A DNA stretch of 64,000 nt. It comes from JBBQRS01 sp038214535 (GTDB lineage Bacteria > Chloroflexota > Anaerolineae > CG2-30-64-16). Below are positions 22,982-32,246 of this stretch, in pieces. The notes under the pieces are model-generated. The model was not told the DNA's origin. It ran no database searches and was given only the letters and a program-made list of their open reading frames with translations. The stretch is taken from assembly GCA_038214535.1 (NCBI GenBank), contig JBBQRS010000008.1, positions 1-64,000 of the forward strand, written 5' to 3'. Both the position numbers and the translations under genes were made by a program. Position 1 is the stretch's first letter; each line of letters starts with the position of its first letter.

Positions 22982-25216
22982 ATGACGAAATCACGGCGCT
23001 TTGCGATTCTGGCGGAGCGGGCCATCAATAAGGAGACCTTCGTCGAGCCGTGGCCCGAGGCCGGGCTGACGGTGGCCGATAGCCCGTATGACCCCGCGCC
23101 GTCGCTCCGCATCGAGGGCGGGCGCGTGGTCGAGATGGACGGGAAGGCGCGCGCCGATTTTGACGCGCTCGATCTCTTCATCGCCGACCATGCGCTGAAT
23201 CTCAATGTAGCAGAGGAGGCGATGGCGACCCCCGCGCTGGAGATGGCGCGGATGCTGGCCGATGTGAACGTGTCGCAGGCGGAGGTGCGCCGACTGGTGA
23301 GCGGCTGCACCCCCGCGAAGCTGATGGAGATCATCCGACACATGAACGTGCTGGAGATGATGATGGGTTTCGCGAAGATGCGCGTCCGGCGCACGCCCGC
23401 CAACCAGGCCCACGTCACCAACTGGCGCGAGCATCCGGCGTTGCTGGCCGCGGACGCGGCGGAGGCCGCGCTGCGCGGCTTCGCGGAGGTGGAGACGACC
23501 GTCCGCGTGGCGCGCAACGCGCCGTTCAACGCGCTGGCGATCCTGGTGGGCGCGCAGACGGGGCGCGCGGGCGTGCTGACCCAGTGCGCCGTGGAGGAAG
23601 GGCTGGGGCTGCGGCTCGCCATCAAAGGGCTGACTACCTATGCCGAGACCCTCTCGGTTTACGGCACGGAGCGCGCGTTCACCGACGGCGACGACACCCC
23701 CTGGTCGAAGGCGTTCCTGGCGTCGGCGTATGCATCGCGTGGCGTTAAGGTGCGTTTCACGTCGGGCACAGGCTCCGAGGCGCTGATGGGGCACGCGGAG
23801 GGCTGCTCGATGCTCTATTTGGAGGCGCGCTGTCTGCTGGTGACGAAGGGCGCGGGCAGCCAGGGCGTGCAAAACGGCTCGATCTCGTGCATCGCGCTGC
23901 CCGAGTCGCTGCCGGGCGGGGTGCGCGCCGTGCTGGCCGAGAACTTGCTGGCGGCGATGCTCGGGCTGGAGGTGGCCGCGGGGAACGACGCGCTGGCGTC
24001 GCACTCCGACATCCGCAAGGCGGCCAAGCTGATGTTGCAGTTCATCCCCGGCGCGGATTTCATCTTCTCCGGTTACAGTGCGGTGCCGCGGCGTGACAAC
24101 CTATTCGGCGGCGGCAACTTCGACGCCGAGGATTTTGACGATTATAACGTGCTGCAACGTGATATGCAGGTGGACGGCGGCGTGCGCCCGGTGACGGAGG
24201 ATGAGGCGGTCAGCGCGCGGCGTGAGGGCGCGGCGGCGATCCAGGCGGTGTATGCGGCGTTCGGCTTCCCGGCGATCACCGACGCCGAGGTGGAGGCCGC
24301 GGCGCTGGGGCACAGCAGCGACGACATGCCCGAACGCGACCTGGTGGCCGACCTGGCCGCCGCGGACGGCTTCCTGCGCGGCGACCTGGGGATGCTCGAC
24401 GTGGCGCGCGCTTTGCAGGAGCATGGCGGTTTCGCGCGGACGGCGGCGAACGTGCTGGCGATGGGCCGGCAGCGCGTGGCGGGCGACTATCTGCAACCGG
24501 CGGCGATTTTCGACGCGCAGGGCCGCGTGCTGAGCGCCATCAACGACCCGAACGACTACCTGGGGCCGGGGACGGGCTATCGGCTGACGGGTGAGCGGTG
24601 GCAGGAGGTACAGAAAATTCCCCAGGCGGGTTCGCCGCGGGCGTTCGTGGCCCCGCACACCGGCGCGCCCTCGGCGAAGCTGGTGGAGATCGGGGATGCG
24701 CAGCCGGGCGCGCGACCGGAGGTGATCGTGGCGGTGGGGCCGGGCTGGAACACGGCGCTCACGCGCACCATCGGCGGGCTATTTCACGAAGACGTGCTGG
24801 CGGCGATCCTGTCGGGCGTGGCCGCCGAAGGCCTGACGGCGCGCGTGGTCAAGGTATACGCGAGTTCCGATTGCGCGGCCATCGGGCACACGGGCGCGCA
24901 ACTCAGCGGGTCGGGCGTGGCGGTGGGCATCCAGTCGCGCGGCACCACGGTGATCCACCAGCGCGATCTGGCGCGGCTTAACAACCTGGAGTTGTTCCCA
25001 CAGTCGCCCGCGCTGACGCTGGAGACCTATCGCGAGATCGGGCGGAACGCGGCGCGCTACGCGCAGGGCGCGGCGGTCAAGCCGGTGGCGGTACGCGTGG
25101 ACAACTGGGCGCGCCTGCGGCTGATCGTGAAGACGGCGCTGCTGCACCGGACGGAGACGGACTGCGTGGCGGAGAAGCCGCCGCAAGAGTTGTTCTTCGA
25201 TTGGGAGCCGGAGTGA
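22982..25216 (+). CDS. Coenzyme B12-dependent diol/glycerol dehydratase, fused large and medium subunits
   Basis: The protein is 744 residues. Residues 1 to about 550 match the PduC/DhaB1 large subunit (opening KSRRFAILAERAIN..FVEPWPEAG, then PSLRIEGGRVVEMDGK). Residues from about 575 match the PduD/DhaB2 medium subunit (PEVIVAVGPGWNTALTRTI, SGSGVAVGIQSRGTTVIHQ, LTLETYREIGRNAARYA). In well-known systems these are separate chains. The enzyme dehydrates 1,2-propanediol or glycerol to an aldehyde by a radical mechanism. The small subunit follows; a reactivating factor and shell proteins are absent from the window. Confidence 0.92.
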   Translation: MTKSRRFAILAERAINKETFVEPWPEAGLTVADSPYDPAPSLRIEGGRVVEMDGKARADFDALDLFIADHALNLNVAEEAMATPALEMARMLADVNVSQAEVRRLVSGCTPAKLMEIIRHMNVLEMMMGFAKMRVRRTPANQAHVTNWREHPALLAADAAEAALRGFAEVETTVRVARNAPFNALAILVGAQTGRAGVLTQCAVEEGLGLRLAIKGLTTYAETLSVYGTERAFTDGDDTPWSKAFLASAYASRGVKVRFTSGTGSEALMGHAEGCSMLYLEARCLLVTKGAGSQGVQNGSISCIALPESLPGGVRAVLAENLLAAMLGLEVAAGNDALASHSDIRKAAKLMLQFIPGADFIFSGYSAVPRRDNLFGGGNFDAEDFDDYNVLQRDMQVDGGVRPVTEDEAVSARREGAAAIQAVYAAFGFPAITDAEVEAAALGHSSDDMPERDLVADLAAADGFLRGDLGMLDVARALQEHGGFARTAANVLAMGRQRVAGDYLQPAAIFDAQGRVLSAINDPNDYLGPGTGYRLTGERWQEVQKIPQAGSPRAFVAPHTGAPSAKLVEIGDAQPGARPEVIVAVGPGWNTALTRTIGGLFHEDVLAAILSGVAAEGLTARVVKVYASSDCAAIGHTGAQLSGSGVAVGIQSRGTTVIHQRDLARLNNLELFPQSPALTLETYREIGRNAARYAQGAAVKPVAVRVDNWARLRLIVKTALLHRTETDCVAEKPPQELFFDWEPE

Positions 25217-25265
25217 ATGCCACCACGAAGGCACGAAGACACGAAGAGAAGACAAGGAAACAAGG

Positions 25266-25667
25266 ATGAGTGAGTATCCGTTGATGGAGAACGGTGGGGA
25301 GATGTTGCGGGCGGCGAGCGGGCGCGGGGTGGAGGAGATTACGCCGGAGGCGCTGGCCGCGGGGGAGTTGACGGCGGATGATTTGCGAATCCGTGTGGAG
25401 ACGCTGCGCGCGCAGGCGGAGATTGCCGCGGCGGGCGGTTATCCGCAATTGGCGGCCAACCTGCGCCGCGCGGCGGAGTTGACGGCGCTGCCCAATGAGG
25501 AGCTGCTGCGCGCCTATGAGACCTTGCGGCCTGGGCGCGCGACCGCGGGTGAGTTGCACGCGCTGGCCGACCGGCTTGAGCGGGAGTACGCGGCGACGGA
25601 GACGGCCGCGTTCGTGCGCGAGGCCGCGGAGGTGTACGCGGGGCGGGGGCTGGCCAACACGGATTAG
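25266..25667 (+). CDS. Diol/glycerol dehydratase small subunit
   Basis: The 133-residue protein matches the PduE/DhaB3 small subunit: an N-terminal YPL, then EEITPEALAAGELTADDLRI, ANLRRAAELTALPNEELLRAYETLRPGR and AAFVREAAEVY. The ATG follows a CAAGGAAACAAGG stretch contributed by a CAAGGA-type repeat. The last residues (GLANTD) and TAG derive from a CCAACACGGATT repeat, so the native C-terminus was rewritten. It forms the holoenzyme with the fused subunit encoded 49 bases upstream. Confidence 0.9.
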   Translation: MSEYPLMENGGEMLRAASGRGVEEITPEALAAGELTADDLRIRVETLRAQAEIAAAGGYPQLAANLRRAAELTALPNEELLRAYETLRPGRATAGELHALADRLEREYAATETAAFVREAAEVYAGRGLANTD

Positions 25668-25808
25668 CGAACACGGATTGCCAACACGGATGCACGGATG
25701 GGCCAACACGGATGAGCCCACACGGATTTCACGGATGGCGGGCACGTATTCTCACACGGATGCACGGATTGGGGTAATCCAATCCTGTAGATCATGTGAA
25801 TCCTGTCT
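25655..25808. repeat. CACACGGAT/CACGGATT tandem-like repeat block
   Basis: At least six CCAACACGGAT-like units (GCCAACACGGATTAGCGAACACGGATT and variants) run from the end of the small-subunit gene to about 25770. An AATCCTGTAGATCATGTGAATCCTGTC fragment of the GACAGG family follows. No gene is visible here. Confidence 0.75.
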
Positions 25809-25841
25809 GCAAGGCGGATATGGGATAAGGAGGGAATCGCG

Positions 25842-27508
25842 ATGACGATACCGCTAGGGGTGTCGGGGCTGTTGTATTCGCAGATCGGTTATGATCTGGG
25901 GTGTCCGATGCGGGCGGTGATGCGGGGCGCGACGTCGGATGCGCGCTGGGTATTGCGCCGGGCCGCGACGGATGAGGTGGTGTTGGAAGGGCCGGTCGTC
26001 TACTGGGGCGAACTCTGGCACAGCCATTGGTGGGTCGCGGATTTTTCAGCGCTGATGGAGGCGGGGGAGTACCGGATTGGCCTGGCCTCTGTCGGAAAGG
26101 AAATCGCTGCGACCGAACCCTTCCGCGTGGGGCCGCATCTGTTGTGGGACGAGACGATACAAGCGGTCGCGCTGGATCAGTTGGAGGAGCGCGCCCGGCT
26201 GGCGCGCAACGGTCAGGGCTGGAAGGATTGCGGCACCGCCTGGCGCGAGGTCAACAGCCACGCCACCACGATCATCGCGCTGTGCGACCTGTGGAACCTG
26301 GGCTACGAGTGGTTGAGCGCCGAGGATATACGGCGGCTGGCGGCGCAGGTGATCGTCGGCTGCGACTACATCGCCGCGTGCCAGGATCGGGCGCGCGACG
26401 TGGGGCTGGGCCGCGGCGCCATCGTCCACGAGATGCCCAACCACGAAACCGTGATCCCCGGCGATCTGGCGCAGAGCGTGGTGGCGCTGGCGCAAGCCTC
26501 ACGGTTGCTCTATGAGACCGATCGGCGGCGCAGCGTGGATTACCTGAAGCGGGCGGAGCGCGCCTTTCGCTACTTGATGCGCAGCCGACCCTATGGCCCC
26601 GCAGGCTTCTCGGCGATGAACCACGGCGCGCCGCCGGACTATCGCCCGCGCAGTTGGATGACCCGCGACCTGTTGATGATGACGTGGGGCGCGGTCGAGC
26701 TGTGGATCGCGGGGCGGCCCGATTATCGCGACACCGCGGTGAAGCTGGCGCGCAAGGTGATGCGGCGGCAGGTGCGACGGGACGCGCCGGAAGGGGAACT
26801 CTACGGCCACTTCTACGCGTTCCGGGATCGCGTCTTCACCGAGAAGGCCAACACGCATCATCACGTGGGGCACGATACGGGCGCAACGTTCCCGCATTAC
26901 ATCACGCCGCTGGTGGAGATGGCGCGGCGCTGGCCCGATCATCCCGACGCCCCGCGCTGGCGGCAGACGATCAGCGATTTTGCATATGGCTATCTCTTGC
27001 CCGCCTGTCGAGCCAACCCGTTTTATCTGTTGCCCGAAGGCTACTTCGCCGGGCAAGGGCTGCTGACGTTCTGCGGGCCGTGGCACGGGTTCAACACCAC
27101 TTATGGGTTCGCCGCGGCGTTGGCGGCGGAGCTGGAGTTGTTCCTGGGCGACGGCGATTTCCGGCAGATCGCGACCGGCAACATCCAGTGGATCGCAGGG
27201 CTACACGCGGGGGTGACGCGCGAGTCGCTGGACGGGTGCTTCTTCTGGCATGACGAGATTCCGGAGGGCGTGGCGCTCCCCTACAGCCAGATACTCGGGG
27301 TGGGGCGTCGGTGGACGGGCGGTTGGACCGCCATCCGCGGGACTATCGTCAACGGGTTCTGCACCAATCCGCAGTTCCAACTGTCGTTGAGCCGACGGTC
27401 GAGAACGACGCGCCGCGGTTGTATCACGATGAGGATTGGATTCCCCACGGGGCGGGCTGGGTCAGCGCGCTGACCAAACTGCGTTACACGCAGTGGTTTC
27501 GGCGGTAA
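25842..27508 (+). CDS. Glycoside hydrolase family 9-like protein with N-terminal Ig-like domain; 3' frameshift
   Basis: The first about 100 residues resemble a CelD_N Ig-like domain (YSQIGYDLGCPMRAVMRG). The catalytic module has NSHATTIIALCDLW, ANPFYLLPEGYF, GLLTFCGPWHGFNTTYGFA and GNIQWIAGLHAG, typical of GH9. The main frame ends at 27473 in an arginine-rich nonsense tail. From about 27374 the +2 frame instead reads VVEPTVENDAPRLYHDEDWI...LRYTQWFRR to a stop at 27508, the expected GH9 C-terminus with its carboxylates. One missing base near 27372-27380 explains both. No signal peptide is evident. Confidence 0.75.
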
Positions 27509-27773
27509 TAGACAGGATTTACGGGATTTTGCCACGAATGCGAAACGTAGGCGCTTGTCAGGCGCGGAGTCGAGGCTTTAGCCGGTTTTTGTGGTTACAA
27601 GAGTCGAGGACGTAACCGGCTAAAGCCTCGATTCCAAGTGCGTTTGGAATTTCTGGGATTTTTGCCCCGGTTTTCCCAATCCTGTTCATCCTGTAAATTC
27701 TGTCTCTTTCCGGGATAGGAAGTCCGGCTACTGTGATCGGTGGCCGGATTTTGTTTAATTTATACATAAGAAT
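27509..27773. other. Repeat-filled intergenic region before the SUF operon
   Basis: It holds a GACAGGATTTACGGGATT fragment (27510-27527) and the GGCTTTAGCC palindrome (27566-27635). An AATCCTGTTCATCCTGTAAATTCTGTC fragment (27679-27705) then precedes an AT-rich promoter zone. No gene is visible. Confidence 0.7.
27566..27635. repeat. Palindromic repeat, GGCTTTAGCC family, copy 3
   Basis: GGAGTCGAGGCTTTAGCCGGTT and the near-perfect complement AACCGGCTAAAGCCTCGATTCC flank a 26-base loop. Confidence 0.85.
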
Positions 27774-27802
27774 TTGACTAAAACAAGGCGTTGCGGTATG
27801 AT
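27774..27802 (+). promoter_or_regulatory. SUF operon promoter with possible SufR operator
   Basis: TTGACT (27774-27779) and TATGAT (27797-27802) are separated by exactly 17 bases, upstream of the sufR-like gene. CAAGGCGTTG (27784-27793), a CAA-N4-TTG half-palindrome, lies between the boxes where an Fe-S-dependent repressor would block polymerase. Operator status is inference. Confidence 0.75.
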
Positions 27803-27826
27803 GGGGACGAAAGACGAGGCGAGTAT

Positions 27827-28492
27827 ATGATTCCTAAACAGATGACCGGCAGTCCGGCGGGGCAGGTGTTGATTGCCTTGCAGCGCAAGGGCGCGGCCAC
27901 CGTCAGAGATCTTGAAGACACCCTCGGGGTCACCACGACCGCCGTGCGCCAGCAACTCGTGCAGTTGATGGCGGATGGCTACGTGGAACAGGAGGTCGAG
28001 CGGAACGACGGCCGCGGCCGGCCGCGCCACGTGTATTCATTGACCACCGAGGGACGTTCGCTCTTCCCGCATCATTACGACGAGTTCACCAACGGCCTGT
28101 TGCGCGAAATTCTCATCAGCGAGGGGCCTGAGAAGGTGGGGGTGTTGTTGCAGCGCATCGGGCAGCGGCTCGCGGCGCAGTACGCGGGGCAGATCACGGT
28201 GGATGCTCCTGCGGCGCGCGCGGCGGCGCTGACGGAATTGCTCAACGCCCGCGGCATTATGGCCGAGATCACTGAAGGTCCCGATTTTATTCAAGTACAC
28301 GAATATACGTGCCCCTATTACGAGTTGGCGCGCGAGCATCGGGCGATCTGCGATATGGAGCAGGAGATGATGACGCACGTGATCCGGCAGCCGGTGGCGC
28401 TGGTGTCGTGCTCGCTGGACGGGCATCACGGGTGTGAGTTTCGGATCGAGGGCACGCCCGTTGTCGCCCCGCCGCCGCCCACCGGTGGTTGA
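27827..28492 (+). CDS. sufR: SufR-like Fe-S-sensing transcriptional regulator
   Basis: The 221-residue protein has an N-terminal winged helix (LIALQRKGAATVRDLEDTLGVTTTAVRQQL) and a C-terminal region with conserved cysteines in YTCPYYELAREHRAIC, VSCSLDGHHGC. SufR proteins bind a [4Fe-4S] cluster through such cysteines and repress suf operons when Fe-S supply is adequate. It is the first gene after the operon promoter, so autoregulation is likely. ATG 27827 is chosen because the upstream frame overlaps the -10 box. The last residues (PPPPTGG) lie in a GGTGG palindromic repeat. Confidence 0.88.
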   Translation: MIPKQMTGSPAGQVLIALQRKGAATVRDLEDTLGVTTTAVRQQLVQLMADGYVEQEVERNDGRGRPRHVYSLTTEGRSLFPHHYDEFTNGLLREILISEGPEKVGVLLQRIGQRLAAQYAGQITVDAPAARAAALTELLNARGIMAEITEGPDFIQVHEYTCPYYELAREHRAICDMEQEMMTHVIRQPVALVSCSLDGHHGCEFRIEGTPVVAPPPPTGG

Positions 28493-28536
28493 AACCACCG
28501 ACTAGTACAGGTGAAAACCCGTTGAAACGGGTTCCG
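28480..28536. repeat. Two small hairpin repeats after sufR
   Basis: CGGTGGTTGAAACCACCG and AACCCGTTGAAACGGGTT are adjacent palindromes sharing a GTTGAAAC core. The first overlaps the sufR stop codon. Confidence 0.7.
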
Positions 28537-28584
28537 ATAGAAGATAACAAAAAGTTTTATTGATTGCAAGGAGCAAGGGACCAC

Positions 28585-29439
28585 ATGGGATCTGAACTGG
28601 AGATCAAGGACCTCCACGTCAACGTGGAAGGCAAGGAAATTTTGCAGGGCGTCAACCTGGTCATCAAGCAGGGCGAAGTGCATGCGATGATGGGGCCGAA
28701 CGGCTCGGGCAAGAGCACGCTGGCCTATGCGATTGCGGGGCATCCGCATTACGAGGTGACGAGCGGCGACATCCTGCTGGACGGCGTGAGCGTGCTGGAG
28801 ATGGAACCGGACGAGCGCGCCAAGGCGGGCATCTTCCTGGCCTTCCAGTACCCGACGGCGATCCCGGGCGTGAGCATGGCGAACTTCCTGCGCCAGGCCG
28901 TCAGCGCGGTGCGCGGCTACACCGATCGCGCCAAGGTCACGGCGTCCGAGGGCGGGAGCAAAGGCCCGATCGGTTCGGAGCTGATGCCGATGCGCGAGTT
29001 CCGCAAGGAACTGACGGACAAGATGGAGGAGTTGCACATTGATCCGTCATTCGCCCGGCGCTATCTGAACGATGGCTTTTCCGGCGGCGAGAAGAAGCGC
29101 GCCGAAATCCTGCAAATGGCGATGCTCGCCCCCAGGTTCGCGGTGCTGGACGAGACGGATTCGGGCCTCGATATTGACGCGCTGCGCGTGGTGGCCGAGG
29201 GCGTGAACAGCCTCATCGGGCCGGATTTGGGCGTCCTGCTCATCACGCATTACCAGCGGTTGCTCGATTACATCAAGCCCGATTACGTACACGTCTTCTA
29301 CAACGGCAAGATCGTGATGTCAGGCGGGCCGGAACTGGCGCTCGACCTGGAGGCCAGGGGCTATCAGTGGATTCGCGAGCAGTTTGGCCCCGCGATCTTC
29401 GGCGAAGAAGAAGAGACAAAGGCAACGCCTGTACTGTAG
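28585..29439 (+). CDS. sufC: Fe-S assembly ATPase SufC
   Basis: This 284-residue ABC-type ATPase has Walker A GPNGSGKST, a Q-loop in FLAFQYPTAIPG, the signature FSGGEKKRAEI and Walker B AVLDETDSGLDID, all in the SufC-specific form. It powers the SufBCD scaffold in the cytoplasm. ATG 28585 follows AAGGAGCAAGGG; the TTG at 28564 is upstream of that site. Confidence 0.95.
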   Translation: MGSELEIKDLHVNVEGKEILQGVNLVIKQGEVHAMMGPNGSGKSTLAYAIAGHPHYEVTSGDILLDGVSVLEMEPDERAKAGIFLAFQYPTAIPGVSMANFLRQAVSAVRGYTDRAKVTASEGGSKGPIGSELMPMREFRKELTDKMEELHIDPSFARRYLNDGFSGGEKKRAEILQMAMLAPRFAVLDETDSGLDIDALRVVAEGVNSLIGPDLGVLLITHYQRLLDYIKPDYVHVFYNGKIVMSGGPELALDLEARGYQWIREQFGPAIFGEEEETKATPVL

Positions 29440-29507
29440 TGTAGGGCTTGTGCCCGCAGACGCCCACGAGGGGCTAAACTACGGTTAGACCTTTAACGGA
29501 GAAAACC

Positions 29508-30926
29508 ATGACTGTACCTAATTCCGATCACGAAACGCTTGCGGGTCTGAAGACCGATTATAAATACGGCTGGAGCCAGCCCGAAGACTACGTTTTCAAG
29601 GCGCGCAAGGGGCTTGACCACGATATCGTTGAGCAGATCAGCCGCATGAAGAAAGAGCCGGACTGGATGCGCCAACTGCGCCACGAGGCGCTGGACATCT
29701 TCCTGTCCAAGCCGATCCCTACCTGGGGCGCGGACCTCAGCGAGATCAACTACGACGAAATCTACTACTACATCAAGCCGACCGAGTCACAGGGCAAGAC
29801 GTGGGACGACGTACCGGCGGACATCAAGGAAACGTTCGACAAGCTGGGCATCCCCGAAGCGGAACGCAAGTTCCTGGCGGGCGTGGGCGCGCAATATGAG
29901 TCCGAGGCGATCTACCACTCGCTGAAAGAGGAGTGGGAGAAGCTGGGCGTGATCTTCATGGACAGCGACAGCGGGCTGCGCGAGCATGAAGATATCTACC
30001 GCGAGTACTTCGGCACCGTGATTCCCTCGACCGACAACACCTTTGCGGCGATGAACACCGCGGTGTGGTCGGGTGGGTCGTTCGTCTACGTGCCGCCGGG
30101 CGTGCATCTGGACATCCCGTTGCAGGCCTATTTCCGCATCAACGCGCAGAGCATGGGCCAGTTCGAGCGCACGCTGATCATCGTGGATGAGGGCGCGAGC
30201 GTCCACTATGTGGAAGGTTGCACCGCGCCGACCTACGCCAAGGATTCGCTGCACAGCGGCGTGATCGAGATTATCGTCCGCAAGAATGCCCGTTGCCGCT
30301 ACACCACCATTCAGAACTGGTCCACCAACGTCTATAACCTGGTGACGCAGCGTTCGCTGGTGGCCGAGGGCGCGACGATGGAATGGGTGGACGCGAACCT
30401 GGGCAGTAAGGTCACAATGAAGTACCCGTCGGTCTATCTGATGGGTGAGAAGGCGCACGGCCAGATCCTCAGCATGGCGTTCGCGGGGCCGGGGCAACAC
30501 CTGGACACGGGCGGTAAGCTGGTGCATGGCGCGCCAAACACGTCGAGCCAGTTGATCTCGAAGTCCATCAGCAAGGGTGGCGGGCGCGCGTCGTATCGCG
30601 GCCTGCTGAAGGTCGGCAAGGGGGCGCACGGCAGCCGCTCGAACGTGGTATGCGATGCGTTGCTGCTCGACCCCGAAAGCCGCAGCGACACCTATCCGTA
30701 CATCGAGATTGACGAGGATGACGTGACGGTGGGCCATGAGGCATCGGTGAGCAAGATCGGCGAGGAGCAGCTCTTCTACCTGATGAGCCGCGGCCTGTCG
30801 GAAGACGAGGCCAGCGCCATGATCGTCTCCGGCTTCATCGAGCCGATGGTGAAGGAATTGCCGATGGAGTACGCCATCGAGATGAACCGGCTGATCCAGT
30901 TGCAAATGGAAGGCTCGATTGGGTAA
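29508..30926 (+). CDS. sufB: Fe-S cluster assembly scaffold protein SufB
   Basis: The 472-residue protein has the SufB core: GGSFVYVPPGVHLDIPLQAY, VHYVEGCTAP with the conserved Cys, IQNWSTNVYNLVTQR and HEASVSKIGEEQLFYLMSRG. SufB with SufC and SufD assembles nascent clusters from SufS-derived sulfur. The ribosome site is CGGAGAA before ATG 29508. The length is typical. Confidence 0.95.
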   Translation: MTVPNSDHETLAGLKTDYKYGWSQPEDYVFKARKGLDHDIVEQISRMKKEPDWMRQLRHEALDIFLSKPIPTWGADLSEINYDEIYYYIKPTESQGKTWDDVPADIKETFDKLGIPEAERKFLAGVGAQYESEAIYHSLKEEWEKLGVIFMDSDSGLREHEDIYREYFGTVIPSTDNTFAAMNTAVWSGGSFVYVPPGVHLDIPLQAYFRINAQSMGQFERTLIIVDEGASVHYVEGCTAPTYAKDSLHSGVIEIIVRKNARCRYTTIQNWSTNVYNLVTQRSLVAEGATMEWVDANLGSKVTMKYPSVYLMGEKAHGQILSMAFAGPGQHLDTGGKLVHGAPNTSSQLISKSISKGGGRASYRGLLKVGKGAHGSRSNVVCDALLLDPESRSDTYPYIEIDEDDVTVGHEASVSKIGEEQLFYLMSRGLSEDEASAMIVSGFIEPMVKELPMEYAIEMNRLIQLQMEGSIG

Positions 30927-30935
30927 GGGAAACAG

Positions 30936-32243
30936 ATGACAACACAAACATTGACTACTGAGAATATTTCCCAATCGGCGGTGGAAGCCCTTTCTAAGAG
31001 CAAAGGCGAGCCGAGCTGGATGCTGGATTTGCGTCTGAAGGCGTGGCGGTTCTTCGAGGAGATGCCGTGGCCGACGGGCAAGGAAGAGACCTGGCGGCGC
31101 ACGCGGCTGACCGGCTTTAATCTGGACGAGTACCAACCGCTGACCGGCGGTGCGCAGCCGGGTGACGTGCCGGCGGATGTGCAGAAGACGCTGGATGAGA
31201 TTGACAGCGTGGGGCACATCGCATTTGTGGATGCGGCGGCGGTGGAACACCGGCTGGACGCGGGGCTGGCGGCGAAGGGCGTGATCTTTACCGACCTCGG
31301 CACGGCGGTGCGTGAGCATCCCGAACTGGTGCAGAAGTACTACGGCAGCGTGGTGGCGACGGACGAGAACAAGTTCAGTGCGCTGCACTATGCGCTGTGG
31401 AACAGCGGCGCGTTCGTCTACGTGCCGCGCAACGTGGTCATCGAGCGACCGTTACAGACGGTGATCGCACAGCGCGCGGGCAAGTACGCCGGGCTGCATC
31501 ACACGATCGTTGCCACGGACGAGGGGTCGGCGGTGAGCCTGGCCGAGGACTTCATCGGCGCGGATGGCGGGATGCAGGATAGCGTGGTCGAGTTGGCTGC
31601 GGGTCGGAACAGCCAGTTGCACTATCTGCACCTGCAGAACCTGGCCGATTCGGCCTGGAACTTCAGCACGCAGCGAATGCACGTCACGCGCGACGCGCTG
31701 TTGCGCTATTTCATCGGTTCGTGGGGCAGCCGCCTGACCAAGGCCTGGCTGAACATGGAGATGATCGGCGAGGGCGGGCACGGCGAGTTGCTGGGGCTCT
31801 ACTTCCCCGGCGGACGCCAGCACCTCGATCATCACACCAACCAGTTGCATAAATCGGCGCAGGCCACCAGCGATCTGCTCATCAAGGGCGCGCTGAAGGA
31901 TCGGGCGCGGTCGGTGTACCAGGGCTACATCAAGGTGTATCCCGGCGCGCAGAAGACCAACGCCTACCAGGCCAACCGCAACCTGATGCTGAGCCACAAC
32001 GCGCGGGCCGACAGCATCCCCGGCCTGGAGATCGAGGCCGACGACGTGCGCTGCACGCACGGCGCGACGGCGGGCCAGGTGCCGGAAGAGTACATCTTCT
32101 ACCTGATGGCGCGCGGCCTCAACCGATCGAACGCCGAGCGGATGGTGGTGCAGGGCTTCTTCGAGGAAGTGCTGAACCGCATCCCGGTGGAAGGCGTGCG
32201 CAACAAACTGGAAACCGAAATCGCCCGCAAGCTGGGGCTATAG
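30936..32243 (+). CDS. sufD: Fe-S cluster assembly protein SufD
   Basis: This 435-residue SufD/SufB-like protein has SGAFVYVPRNVVIERPLQT, NFSTQRMHV and a C-terminal CTHGATAGQVPEEYIFYLMARG with the SufD-type Cys/His region. It is in tandem 9 bases after sufB and 3 bases before the sulfurtransferase gene, so it is operonic. Confidence 0.94.
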   Translation: MTTQTLTTENISQSAVEALSKSKGEPSWMLDLRLKAWRFFEEMPWPTGKEETWRRTRLTGFNLDEYQPLTGGAQPGDVPADVQKTLDEIDSVGHIAFVDAAAVEHRLDAGLAAKGVIFTDLGTAVREHPELVQKYYGSVVATDENKFSALHYALWNSGAFVYVPRNVVIERPLQTVIAQRAGKYAGLHHTIVATDEGSAVSLAEDFIGADGGMQDSVVELAAGRNSQLHYLHLQNLADSAWNFSTQRMHVTRDALLRYFIGSWGSRLTKAWLNMEMIGEGGHGELLGLYFPGGRQHLDHHTNQLHKSAQATSDLLIKGALKDRARSVYQGYIKVYPGAQKTNAYQANRNLMLSHNARADSIPGLEIEADDVRCTHGATAGQVPEEYIFYLMARGLNRSNAERMVVQGFFEEVLNRIPVEGVRNKLETEIARKLGL

Positions 32244-32246
32244 GAG

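Noticed and set aside
28480..28536. GTTGAAAC-containing hairpins resembling CRISPR repeat ends
   Set aside because: Only two adjacent palindromes with different arms; no regular repeat-spacer spacing and no cas genes in the window.
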